Shown here: one piece after another, positions 1 to 8,697 of the stretch
Layout: the number at the start of each line of letters is the position of its first letter
Numbering within the stretch: position 1 is the stretch's first letter
Assembly (NCBI GenBank): GCA_903824675.1
Contig: CAIJXV010000055.1
Span: forward strand, 1-64,000
Length of the DNA stretch: 64,000 bases
Reading direction: 5' to 3'
DNA from: an uncultured bacterium
GTDB lineage: Bacteria > Verrucomicrobiota > Kiritimatiellia > CAIKKV01 > CAIJXV01
The notes under the pieces: model-generated
Told to the model about the DNA's origin: nothing
Seen by the model: the letters and a program-made list of their open reading frames with translations, nothing else
The model's database searches: none
Program-made: the position numbers and the translations under genes

Positions 1-166
1 AGGCTGGGCAGATCCGCAAGGCCCGATCCTGGACCTCTCCACAAGTCCGCAAACAACCGATGCGGATGGTGTCATGATTATGACGCATTACCCCTGGCGG
101 AGGCTCATGTCTTCGGTGTCATTTGTATTTGACGCAACGGGGGTAGGGGCATAGACGGTTAGTCTA

Positions 167-400
167 TTAGGTCGAATTCGAAAAGCCAACCACGGCCACC
201 ACGGATTACACGGATGGCACGGATGAAGAGGTTAATGCCTTTCAAACCGACCCCGTTCGCACGATTCCCCGTTGTTGTAGGCCGGGCCTCTGCGCCCGGC
301 GTCCGCGGATCCAGCCCGCGTCTTCTCCAGACGCCCGCCACCGAGGGCGGGCCGACATCGATTGAAAACGGTTGGTGTAACCACCCTTTAGGGGCGTAGG
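167..400 (+). repeat. Intergenic repeat with twin hairpins, copy 1
   Basis: This is the first of two tandem, nearly identical copies of a roughly 230-bp non-coding unit. It begins at TTAGGTCGAATTCG and ends at GGGGCGTAGG. Inside are two GC-rich hairpins: GCCGGGC facing GCCCGGC near 281-300, and GCCCGCC facing GGCGGGC near 337-352. The hairpin core recurs at 509-615, 25551-25650 and 39375-39477, and inverted at 10188-10309, so this is a dispersed REP/BIME-like family. Short reading frames cross it in several phases and none looks protein-like. Bases 1-166, to the left, show no gene or recognisable element. Confidence 0.85.
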
Positions 401-410
401 CGGAAGGCTG

Positions 411-635
411 TTAGGTCGAATTCGAAAAGCCAACCACGGATTATACGGATGGCGCGGATGAAGAGGTTGATGCCTTTCAAACCGACCCCGTTCGCACGAT
501 TCCCCGTTGTTGTAGGCCGGGCCTCAGCGCCCGGCGTCCGCGGATCCAGCCCGCTCCCCCTCTAGACGCCCGCCACCGAGGGCGGGCCGACATCAATTGA
601 AAACGGTTGGTGTAACCGCCCGTTAGGGGCGTAGG
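411..635 (+). repeat. Intergenic repeat with twin hairpins, copy 2
   Basis: This is the second tandem copy of the unit at 167-400, in the same orientation and separated from it by about 10 bases. It matches almost base for base. It lacks a short stretch after the opening block (copy 1 has an extra GCCACCACG-like insert) and differs in the variable segment between the two hairpins. Tandem near-identity suggests recent local duplication. Confidence 0.85.
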
Positions 636-680
636 GGTCTATCGGAGACTGGGCTTCCAATACGTCTCGCGCCTGATTAT

Positions 681-797
681 TTACCGATGGGCGTCGTAGA
701 TCTGCTTGCCTTCGCTATCGGACAACGCGCGATTGAACCCCATGACCTCATCCGCAACCCCTTCAAAGCTGTCACATTCCAATGCGATCCAGTTCGC
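681..797 (-). pseudogene. 3' remnant of a LamG-domain protein
   Basis: This is a 38-codon open stretch on the minus strand, closed upstream by a TGA and ending in TAA. It has no start codon of its own and overlaps the last 26 bases of the URO-D-like gene in another frame. Its translation contains ADEVMGFNRALSDSEGKQIY, which resembles the last strand and helix of LamG/concanavalin-like domains (pattern DEV-x-x-x-NRALS-x-x-E-x-x-x-x-Y). I read it as the tail of a LamG protein whose 5' part has been lost, or as a frameshifted C-terminal extension of the neighbour. The match is by eye only. Confidence 0.4.
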
Positions 798-1887
798 TCA
801 GGACATTTCCGGCGGCCGTCTCATCCGGACAGTAAACGCACAGGTAAATCCGGTCCCGGGCGAGTTTGTCCAGCAACGGCTTCACCTGCTGCGGCGAGCA
901 GTAGACGATCACCTTTTTGCCGCCGTTCTGGATTTTTCGGAAGAGGTCGATCCAGTTGAGGGGGTTAGTGAAGTCGGGGTTGCCCATCTTGGTACCGGCT
1001 ACCCACTGTATCAGGTCGAGTTTTTTAATTTTCAATAATTCATCCACGTGACGGATTGCATCGGGCCCGTCGAGATGGTAGATGCCATAGTCGAGATGGT
1101 TATAGAGATCGGTCAACTCAGGTACCACGAAATCCCGGAACATGTCGGGAGAGATCATGGCGCACATATCGCATTGGGACGACACCACGCGGCCCGGTGC
1201 CCACAGGCTCATCCAATCGATGGCGCCCTCCTGCCGGCCCTGAAATATCGCAAATCCAGCATCGAAGGTCTGCCGCGACCAAACCGACATTCGATCCCGT
1301 ACGGCGTGTATGATCTCCGGGTGTTCGATCATGGCTTCGAGCGTCGGCTCAATCCCCAGCACACCGGCAATGACATCCATCACGGCCATGATTTCGCCGT
1401 TCCATTGGGTCAGATATCGGCCCTGGGCGCGATCCAGGGAGAGTTGCGTCATGCGGAGGGTTGCCTGCCACCAGGGATGATCGGGGTCGAACCTCAGAGC
1501 TTGCAGATCCTCCAGATTCCGGCAACAGGGCTCGTACCACGTGGTCGCTTCTGTGAAAACCGGTGCCGCACCGAAATAGGCGGTGCAAAACAGGGGACCG
1601 AAATAGACGAAGTGCGAGGGAAACGCCTCTCCGCCCCAGTAGGTTCGTTCAAGGTTGTATTCCAAATTATTGAAGACCGTTTCCGGGTCGGTATACTTCT
1701 CCGGTGCCGTGTCAATATGCGCGGTCGCACGCGGATGGACCGGTTGGTGCGGCGCAAAAACGGAGGCGGGTACCCGATCGACTCGGCGGCCTTGCCACCA
1801 AGCCGTCATCCGATCCTGTGCCTCTTTCCAGTCCTTTTTAAAACCGCGCATCGGGTCTTGCATGCTCTTGCACAGCTCCTGATTCAT
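772..1887 (-). CDS. Uroporphyrinogen decarboxylase-like protein (URO-D family)
   Basis: The 371-residue protein resembles the URO-D-like family of PVC-group bacteria, related to corrinoid-dependent methyltransferase proteins such as MtaA rather than to the haem enzyme HemE. The C-terminal half has the expected pattern: a YHLDG segment around residue 270, then helices and strands ending in a short tail. No signal peptide is seen, so it is probably cytoplasmic. The start at 1887 has no clear ribosome site; an ATG eight codons in follows AGGAG at about 12 bases and could be the true start. It lies 54 bases downstream of the SGNH hydrolase on the same strand, probably in one operon. Substrate unknown. 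Just after its stop another frame encodes a LamG-like tail. Confidence 0.65.
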   Translation of the reverse strand: MNQELCKSMQDPMRGFKKDWKEAQDRMTAWWQGRRVDRVPASVFAPHQPVHPRATAHIDTAPEKYTDPETVFNNLEYNLERTYWGGEAFPSHFVYFGPLFCTAYFGAAPVFTEATTWYEPCCRNLEDLQALRFDPDHPWWQATLRMTQLSLDRAQGRYLTQWNGEIMAVMDVIAGVLGIEPTLEAMIEHPEIIHAVRDRMSVWSRQTFDAGFAIFQGRQEGAIDWMSLWAPGRVVSSQCDMCAMISPDMFRDFVVPELTDLYNHLDYGIYHLDGPDAIRHVDELLKIKKLDLIQWVAGTKMGNPDFTNPLNWIDLFRKIQNGGKKVIVYCSPQQVKPLLDKLARDRIYLCVYCPDETAAGNVLSELDRIGM

Positions 1888-1941
1888 GTGATCCGTGGCT
1901 TGGGGGTCATAAATCGTGTTCGGGTATCGCCTTTGGTGAGG

Positions 1942-2733
1942 TTAAGGGGTCGGCGGTCCCGCGGCCGGAGGGATCAGGTCCTGACGGGTTTCATACAGGC
2001 GATCCGCAATCGTTTTGGCGATGAGCCGCATGCCATCCTCGGTGGGATGAATGGTGTCGAAGAACAATTCAGGATGGTTGCGGAGGGCGGTGTGGAGATC
2101 GATGGTGTTGAGGTGTTCCTCTGCCGCAATTTTCTTGAGCGCGGGAATAACCGAGTTCTGAATGGTTTTTTCATTGATGCCGTATTTGTTACTGTACGCG
2201 GGCGGGGGCAGGCACAGGTAGATTTCGACGCCCGGGCTCAGCCTGCGCACTTCGCTGATAAGCCATTTCACATCGGCGGAATACTGTTCCGAAAACTTCG
2301 GCCAGGTTTTGTCATTGGAACAGTTGGTGCCAAAAGCGAGGGTCACCACGTTTGGCTTCCAAGTCTGAAAGTAGGCGATCCAGGCGGTTTTTTCAAAAGG
2401 GTGGTCCGCCTGGCGGAAATAGGTCGTCCCGCCTGCGCCATAGACCTTGACCACCGCCTGGGTGCCCAACAGGGCTCCGAGTTTAGCGGGATAGCCCAGC
2501 TTGTTCATCGCCTGTTTGCCCTCTGCGTCGACCAAACCAAAGCCTTGCGTGATGCTGTCACCGAGGCAGACGATACGGAGCGGGCCATTACGTGTTGCGG
2601 CAGGGGGTGGGGCGGACGCGGAGGATGCGAGGCCCGGGGATGCCGCCAAAGCGGCGAGCAACACCGCAATACCCATCCATTGGACGAATTCTTTTCCCCG
2701 ACCGGCTCCCTGCTTTATCCGATTCGACATCAT
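1942..2733 (-). CDS. Secreted SGNH/GDSL-family hydrolase
   Basis: This is a 263-residue serine esterase or deacetylase of the SGNH superfamily. Block I is LGDSITQGFG with the nucleophile serine, an FGTNCSND segment matches block III, and DTIHPTEDGM supplies the catalytic Asp and His of block V. The N-terminus has a charged stretch and a hydrophobic segment ending in ASSASA, typical of a signal peptide, so the enzyme is exported. The start at 2733 is chosen because AAGGA lies 7 bases upstream; a frame extension to 2796 has no such site. Likely role: removal of acetyl or other ester groups from polysaccharides, in keeping with the glycosidases nearby. It is transcribed divergently from the large gene at 2929. 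Confidence 0.8.
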   Translation of the reverse strand: MMSNRIKQGAGRGKEFVQWMGIAVLLAALAASPGLASSASAPPPAATRNGPLRIVCLGDSITQGFGLVDAEGKQAMNKLGYPAKLGALLGTQAVVKVYGAGGTTYFRQADHPFEKTAWIAYFQTWKPNVVTLAFGTNCSNDKTWPKFSEQYSADVKWLISEVRRLSPGVEIYLCLPPPAYSNKYGINEKTIQNSVIPALKKIAAEEHLNTIDLHTALRNHPELFFDTIHPTEDGMRLIAKTIADRLYETRQDLIPPAAGPPTP

Positions 2734-2928
2734 CGGCGTCTCCTTTAAATCCCGGACCTTTCGCAGCAGAATACGCTCCCGTGGGGTGGGGTGCAAGGTT
2801 GTTCCCGGTCGATTTTAAAATTATATTTGGTTTGAGGTGGAAAGGGTGGTAAAAACCCACGTTATTCAAATGACGGTGAGTTAACAGAAAACGGGTCTGA
2901 CACGCGGTACCCGGTCGGGAGACATTTT

Positions 2929-5900
2929 ATGAAATTTCGCCTGGGGTGGGGAGTGGCTATCCTGTTGGGTTTGAGTGGGACGTTGTGTTCCGGAACAAAA
3001 ACCCCGGACGGGTGGTGGACCCCGACGGAATCGGCGGCGTTTCCCGGGGGCGCGGCCTTGGGCCCGGTACTGGGCGCCGAATGGGAAAAGGCCTGGTCCC
3101 CGCTTTCGGGCGTGGTGTCCGGGCTGACCGACAAGGCCTTGAGTGGGCCCGGTGCGGTGATTTTGGGTCCTCAGAGTCTGATTTTGCAGGGACGGACTTT
3201 GTGGCCCAGCAACATGAGCTTCCAACTGACCGTCCGCTACCGAACCGATGTGTTTGCCAAACCCGCCCTGTCGCTGGGCTTTGGATCCGGCGATCCCAAG
3301 GCGCCGGGCTTCCGATTTTCCGTGGGTGCGTCGCGTGGGTCAGAGACCCTGAATGCCGCTGCCACCTTGAACGGGCAGGGCTGGTCCGATTCCATCGTGT
3401 ACGGAACCAACCGGTATTGGACGCCGGATGCGGCCTCGCGGCTGGCTTACCAGGTCAAGTCCTATCTCCAGGTGATGCCGGGCTGGCCTGAAAATTATAG
3501 GGTCCAGATTGAAAAAGACATGGTTGAACTGGACGGGGTTTCGGCCAAATGGGTGGATGTGCGGATTGACAATCTGGCCGATGAAATTCGATTCTGGGTG
3601 GATGACCGCCTGGTGGGGCGCAAGTCAAAGTCGGATGAGGGCGTTCCGCGGGAGGGATTCCTGCGGATCGAGATGACGCCGGGGATGGAATGGTCCGGAT
3701 TGACCGTGCGGGTGGTCCAGCCCACACCCGGATTTATTCCATTACAACTGAAGGGTTATGCCAATGCGCGCGGACTGACCGGGGGGCGTGGGGTACAGGC
3801 TGAGACCTTGCCACCCGCCGGACAGGCCGTCCGCGTGGCGGGAATTCCATTCATTTTTACCGGAATGAATTCGGAAGGATGGGATCATCTCGATCTCGGG
3901 CGCAGTTTTCTGCGGCAGGGGAATGAACGCGGTTACCTACCGGCTAATGGCCCGCGCTGGATCGGGGCCGCCCTGCGGGATCCGGCCCGCATCCAGATGC
4001 GCATTCCCAACGGCGATTACAAAGCCTTTCATATCATCGCCGCTTCCGACGGCGATAAAGACAGCCTGCCGGTTTTTAGCGTGATGTTTTACCGGCCCCA
4101 GGCGGGGTTCGCCGAAACCTTCAAATCGGGAGAGGTTCCCTTGCTGACCGCACGGCCGCAGGAGGTCAAGCCGTTGGGGGTCCGACTGGAAAATGGGCGG
4201 TCCGTAAATCTCTGGCGGGTGACGGTTCCCTTGGATCCGGGCCGGCTGTCGGCGTTTGGCGACCTGGACATCGTCGAAGTGGAACTGACCAAAGAGGTCT
4301 ATCTTTATCGATCGTATCCGGATCCGATTTCCTACGGCTGGCATCCCGGCGGCCTGCCTTCGGGAGTGCATATTTACGCTGCGACCCTGGAGGAAACCCC
4401 GGTGCGATTGGCGGTGACACCCGATCAATTCGGTTTTGTCTGGACCGCGCCGGAAGTGCCCTCCTGCACCGTGCGGGTGACCAACCGGACCGGTTCCAAT
4501 CTAACGGGGCGGGTGGTGACCGTGACCCGGAGTTATGATGGAACGGAGACCAACCGGGTGGTGAGTCCTGTCCAAATTCAAGTGGCGCGGGGTTTGTCGG
4601 TGGCGTTGCCCGTTAGACTGCCGGTGAAATTGAACGGCTATCACGATCTAACGGTAACCTTTGAAGGGGCGGGAATAACGTGGGTCGAAAAGCGATCATT
4701 GGTGCGTCTGGCGCCCGACACGCGGCCGGCGAAGTGGACCGAGGGGAATGGACCCTTGTTCGGGTATTGGAGTTACGGGGGCGGCCATTACACGCCCTCT
4801 GGGGATCTGATTGCTGAAGTCATGATCAAGGCCGGGGGACGGGCCAGCATGGGCCCGATGAATTCGACGAATTCCCTCGTGCGCAAGCATTGGTCAAGCA
4901 ACCAGGCGGGAGCCTGGGAGATCACGCCTCAAAAATGGGCCGCATCCGAACCCGTCGATCCAGCCCAGTATGCCGCCTATCAAACCCAGGCGGTTGCGCA
5001 GATTTCCAAATCCCGGGCTAAATATCCAGCCGACCAACTGCCCGACCATGTCTATTTCTTCCCAGAGCCGTCGATCAGTCACCGGCTGACAGACGGCAAT
5101 CCGCCGGAATACGCGAACGACCAGCCGTACGTGCTGACATCGGAAGAAGAACAACGACTCCGCATGTTCAAGGTGACGACCGAATGCGCGGCCGAAGGCG
5201 TTCGGAAGAATTGGCCGGGGCTGAAAATCCTGGTGCCCTGGGGCGATCCCTTGTTCGTGGTGCCATTGTTGCGGTCGGGGCTGGGCAAGGATTCTGTGGC
5301 CGGCAGTGGGCTGGATATTTGCGGCTTCGAGCGTCTGCCCGAACAGCAATTGACCCAGATTAGTTTAAATCGCCTCTATGTGTTGAAAAAAGAGTTTGCC
5401 AAAGCCGGGATTCCCAACCCCCGCCTGCAATTTTGCGAGGGGATTTTCGTGCCGACCGAACCCGGAGCGGTTTCCTGGCGGGAACAGATGGATATCTACA
5501 ACCGGTGGTCGCTGATCAGTTTGGCCTACGGAGTGGATCGATTTTATTCCGGTTGGTTCGCTTTCGATTGCGGGAGTTATTATGGGGCAGAGCATTACGG
5601 GGGGTGCGGTATACAGCGACGGATTCCCTATTGTGATCCCAAGCCCGGATATGCCGCGTTTGCCACCCTGACCGAAAAACTGGCGGGTGCCCGGTTTGTC
5701 GACTGGTTGCCGACCGGCTCTCTGAACACCTACTGCCTGCACTTCCAAGGACCCCAGGGCCATATCTATACCTTGTGGACTCTGCGCGGGCGTCGACCGG
5801 CGACCCTGAATCTGTCCGCCGACGGTCCCCTGGGGGTGACCGATGCGATGAACAACACCCGGATGGTCAAGAGTGCCGGGAAATCGGCCACCGTCACCTT

Positions 5901-7041
5901 GGATTCATCCGTGCTCTATGTGACGTCGACCGAGCCGCTGTCGGGAGTGCGTGCCGGTCCGGCGACGCAGGGCGATGCCGCCCCGGCGCCCACCGCCCAA
6001 TTCGTGGCGGATCTGTCGGATGGAAGTTGGAACTATGCCCACCAGGCGTTACCCACCTATGAATCGAATACCTTGGGAATCGTCCGGTATCACGGACAAT
6101 TATCGGCCTCCTTTACCAACGATCCAGACCAGGGCAAGGCATTGGTCTCGACGTTGGACTCGAATAATATCGACCGGGCTTTGATGCCCCTATACGACAC
6201 CCTGGTTCCGGCGCATCCCCTTCCTCTGGGGGGGGCGCCCTCGGCCCTCGGGTTATGGGTGCGGGGCGCGGGGGATTGGGGCCGGGTGGTATACGTGTTG
6301 CGCGATGCCAAGGGTGAACGCTGGATCAGCATCGGTTCGCCGAACGATTACAATTGCGACGACATTCATTCGTGGAGCGCCTTCAATTTCGACGGCTGGC
6401 GTTATCTCCGATTCGAACTTCCGGGCCATCTCGGTTACGATTCCTTTCGGCGACACGGCACCACCTGGTGGCGGTCCGATGGCGGGGATGACATTGTGGA
6501 TCTGCCGTTGCACCTCGAGTCGATCCTGGTTGAACAACGCCAGCGGATCCTCTACGTGAATGATATTCAGCCGGTGACCGATCCCACCGTGGCGTTCGGC
6601 AAGCTCTATGTTGAATATGAACAGCCCGAGGATGCGACGGAAGAAGCGGTTCGGCGCAGTGCCCTGCGCATGCCGACTCCCACCGAGCCGCCTCCATTGC
6701 CCAATCCGATAGCGAATCGAGCCCAACTCGGCGCGCTGGAGCCTTCCGAAATCCTGAAATTGACCCCACCGGAATATCAGAATGATGGGACGCGGACCTT
6801 GGTGACCTTTAAAACCATACCCCAGGCAGTCAAATACCAGATTTGGGTGGCTGCCTATCCGGATGGCCGCGGAGCGGTGAATATGACCCCCGCGGGGGCG
6901 ATCAGCGGTCAGTTATTGACCGGCCTGCGGCCGGGGATTCCCTTCTATTTCTGGGTGGTCTGGGAGGATGCGGTCGGAAAATTGTCGAAGTTATCCAAGG
7001 TTCAAAAAGAAATTCTGGTCGATCGCTTCAAGGAAAAGTAA
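2929..7041 (+). CDS. Large secreted glycoside-hydrolase-like protein
   Basis: The 1,370-residue protein has an N-terminal signal peptide (about residues 1-22). Residues 40-270 look like a jelly-roll or LamG-type domain, followed by further beta-rich segments. Residues about 600-960 resemble a TIM-barrel glycosidase: FGYWSYGGGHYTPSGD near 603, YFFPEPS near 708 and QFCEGIFVP near 833, giving two candidate carboxylates. A beta-sandwich follows (about 1,020-1,270), then a fibronectin III-like C-terminus (about 1,280-1,370). I do not recognise the exact family, and catalytic activity is inference. It overlaps the next gene by one base (TAATG), so the two are probably co-transcribed. A role in extracellular polysaccharide degradation fits the neighbouring SGNH hydrolase and fucosidase. 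Confidence 0.65.
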   Translation: MKFRLGWGVAILLGLSGTLCSGTKTPDGWWTPTESAAFPGGAALGPVLGAEWEKAWSPLSGVVSGLTDKALSGPGAVILGPQSLILQGRTLWPSNMSFQLTVRYRTDVFAKPALSLGFGSGDPKAPGFRFSVGASRGSETLNAAATLNGQGWSDSIVYGTNRYWTPDAASRLAYQVKSYLQVMPGWPENYRVQIEKDMVELDGVSAKWVDVRIDNLADEIRFWVDDRLVGRKSKSDEGVPREGFLRIEMTPGMEWSGLTVRVVQPTPGFIPLQLKGYANARGLTGGRGVQAETLPPAGQAVRVAGIPFIFTGMNSEGWDHLDLGRSFLRQGNERGYLPANGPRWIGAALRDPARIQMRIPNGDYKAFHIIAASDGDKDSLPVFSVMFYRPQAGFAETFKSGEVPLLTARPQEVKPLGVRLENGRSVNLWRVTVPLDPGRLSAFGDLDIVEVELTKEVYLYRSYPDPISYGWHPGGLPSGVHIYAATLEETPVRLAVTPDQFGFVWTAPEVPSCTVRVTNRTGSNLTGRVVTVTRSYDGTETNRVVSPVQIQVARGLSVALPVRLPVKLNGYHDLTVTFEGAGITWVEKRSLVRLAPDTRPAKWTEGNGPLFGYWSYGGGHYTPSGDLIAEVMIKAGGRASMGPMNSTNSLVRKHWSSNQAGAWEITPQKWAASEPVDPAQYAAYQTQAVAQISKSRAKYPADQLPDHVYFFPEPSISHRLTDGNPPEYANDQPYVLTSEEEQRLRMFKVTTECAAEGVRKNWPGLKILVPWGDPLFVVPLLRSGLGKDSVAGSGLDICGFERLPEQQLTQISLNRLYVLKKEFAKAGIPNPRLQFCEGIFVPTEPGAVSWREQMDIYNRWSLISLAYGVDRFYSGWFAFDCGSYYGAEHYGGCGIQRRIPYCDPKPGYAAFATLTEKLAGARFVDWLPTGSLNTYCLHFQGPQGHIYTLWTLRGRRPATLNLSADGPLGVTDAMNNTRMVKSAGKSATVTLDSSVLYVTSTEPLSGVRAGPATQGDAAPAPTAQFVADLSDGSWNYAHQALPTYESNTLGIVRYHGQLSASFTNDPDQGKALVSTLDSNNIDRALMPLYDTLVPAHPLPLGGAPSALGLWVRGAGDWGRVVYVLRDAKGERWISIGSPNDYNCDDIHSWSAFNFDGWRYLRFELPGHLGYDSFRRHGTTWWRSDGGDDIVDLPLHLESILVEQRQRILYVNDIQPVTDPTVAFGKLYVEYEQPEDATEEAVRRSALRMPTPTEPPPLPNPIANRAQLGALEPSEILKLTPPEYQNDGTRTLVTFKTIPQAVKYQIWVAAYPDGRGAVNMTPAGAISGQLLTGLRPGIPFYFWVVWEDAVGKLSKLSKVQKEILVDRFKEK

Positions 7042-8021
7042 TGAAATCGATACGTCATTTATCCCGCGAGGATTGGGTTCGGGAGGGTGAGCGCTTTCGC
7101 CGTCCCTACCAGTCTGCCTATTATGCGATGTATTCCAGTCTTTGGGAGGGGATCGTGACCGATCCGCTTCTAATGATGGTCCCGGCGGATGATCATGTGG
7201 TTCACCGGGGCGACGGGGTGTTTGAGGCGGTCAAGTGCACCGGCGGGGCGCTCTACAACCTCACGGCCCATCTGGATCGACTCCAGGCGTCGTCAGATCG
7301 GTTGAGCCTGGTCTGGCCCTGGTCTCGCGGCGAGATGACCGACCGAATCCTCGCGACCCTGAGCGCCGGCGACCACCCCGAGGCGATGGTCCGGATCTTC
7401 GTCACCCGGGGTCCCGGTGGGTTTGCGGTGAATCCCTATGAATGTCCGTGCCCCCAGATGTATTGCGTGGTGACCTCTCTGTCCCAGCCGTTCATGGTCA
7501 ACCACCCCGCGGGAGCGCGGGTCCGCACGAGCGGGTTACCGGCCAAGGCGGCCTTCATGGCGACCGTTAAGAATTGCAACTACGTGCCCAATATGTTGAT
7601 GAAAAAAGAGGCGGTCGATGCCGGGGTGGATTTTGTGGCCGGCTATGATGAACATGGGTTTTTGACCGAAGGGGCCACCGAAAACCTGGGGTTGGTGACG
7701 ACCGATCGGCGGCTTATTTTTCCGCAGTTGGGCGGGATCTTGCCGGGAACCACCATGTTGCGCGTCATGGAATTAGCCCGGGGGTTGATCGGCAAGGGGC
7801 TCCTGAACGCCGTCGAAACCGCCAACCTGACCCGGGATGACGTGATGGCGTCAGCGGAACTGTTAATCACCGGAACCACGGTTAATGTGACGGCCGGTAT
7901 CGAATATGACGGGCGGCCCATCGGGGCGGGTGTTCCCGGTCCGGTCCAACAGGCGTTGGATGCCCAGTTGAAGGTCGATATGCGGACCAATCCGGCGGTG
8001 CGGACCGTGGTTTTTATCTGA
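7041..8021 (+). CDS. Class IV PLP-dependent aminotransferase
   Basis: The 326-residue enzyme belongs to fold-type IV PLP enzymes (branched-chain aminotransferase, D-amino-acid aminotransferase, aminodeoxychorismate lyase). The cofactor lysine is probably K177 in TVKNCNYVPN, and EGATENLG is the family's phosphate-binding segment. The N-terminal half carries the HRGDGVFEAVKC motif. The start at 7041 overlaps the upstream stop by one base (TAATG) and follows AAGGA; a longer frame from 6843 is only read-through of the upstream gene's antiphase. Length suits the family. Which of the three reactions it catalyses cannot be decided by eye. Coupling to a secreted glycosidase-like gene is unexpected. 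Confidence 0.85.
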   Translation: MKSIRHLSREDWVREGERFRRPYQSAYYAMYSSLWEGIVTDPLLMMVPADDHVVHRGDGVFEAVKCTGGALYNLTAHLDRLQASSDRLSLVWPWSRGEMTDRILATLSAGDHPEAMVRIFVTRGPGGFAVNPYECPCPQMYCVVTSLSQPFMVNHPAGARVRTSGLPAKAAFMATVKNCNYVPNMLMKKEAVDAGVDFVAGYDEHGFLTEGATENLGLVTTDRRLIFPQLGGILPGTTMLRVMELARGLIGKGLLNAVETANLTRDDVMASAELLITGTTVNVTAGIEYDGRPIGAGVPGPVQQALDAQLKVDMRTNPAVRTVVFI

Positions 8022-8103
8022 TCTTGTTGCGAACACAACAGGGGTCAGCGCATGAGATTGCGGGCCTACGCATCCCGCTATTAGTACGTATGACAATGCT
8101 GTG

Positions 8104-8590
8104 TAGGTCGGGCATTCTTGCCCGACTCTGAGAAGAGCGGGGGAGTGTCAGGCAGTTCGGTTGTTACCGGGTTCTCCGACTGTTGCCTGGCAGAGGTCCT
8201 GACCGGCGCTGACGGCGCAGCGCCCTCCAGCGGAATCCTCTCGCTTGTCTCGATGTCGTCTTTTGGAGGGCGGCGCGCTGTCGCCGCCGTGTCCATGCGG
8301 CGGCCATTGACCTGTCCGCGGAAGGTCCGGAGGCTTAGGTGAGGATTTGGGTCGCGCCCCAAATCCTCGCCTAAGAGTGCATCTGCGAATGGCTACCACA
8401 AGTGTCACCCCTTGCCCTCGCGGCTCGCCAGAGTCTCGCCCTCCAGGGGAGAGCTATCCATCGTATATAGATTGATGTTTGGAGGGCGAGAGTCCCCGCG
8501 AGCCGTCTGCCTGCGGCCCGAACCTGTCGTAGACTGCCGCTACGCGGAGTTTACGCGAGGATCGGGCTCGCGCCATCGGCTTTCTCCATT
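8104..8590. repeat. Cluster of intergenic inverted repeats
   Basis: The 676-base gap before the fucosidase holds at least four successive palindromes and no convincing gene. At 8107-8126 GTCGGGCA faces TGCCCGAC. At 8217-8280 CAGCGCCCTCCA faces TGGAGGGCGGCGCGCTG. At 8334-8375 an 18-base arm starting CTTAGG faces its complement across TCGCG. At 8420-8505 CGGCTCGC and TCGCCCTCCA recur as complements about 35 bases apart, and at 8529-8556 a GTAGACTGCCGC/GCGGAGTTTAC pair follows. The GGAGGGCG block is shared between two of them. Such clusters can act as REP-like elements or transcript-end structures. Confidence 0.7.
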
Positions 8591-8697
8591 GAATCTTTAA
8601 GCGAATGCATACTCAGCATGAAAATGTGGACAAAATCGTAAAACCAAGCATACTTTGAGAGTTCAGTGTGAAACTCACAATGCTTAAGGGATTTCTT

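Noticed and set aside
1048-2748. A long plus-strand open frame of 566 codons
   Set aside because: It lies antisense to the URO-D-like and SGNH genes, has no family features, and reflects high G+C codon bias of those genes.
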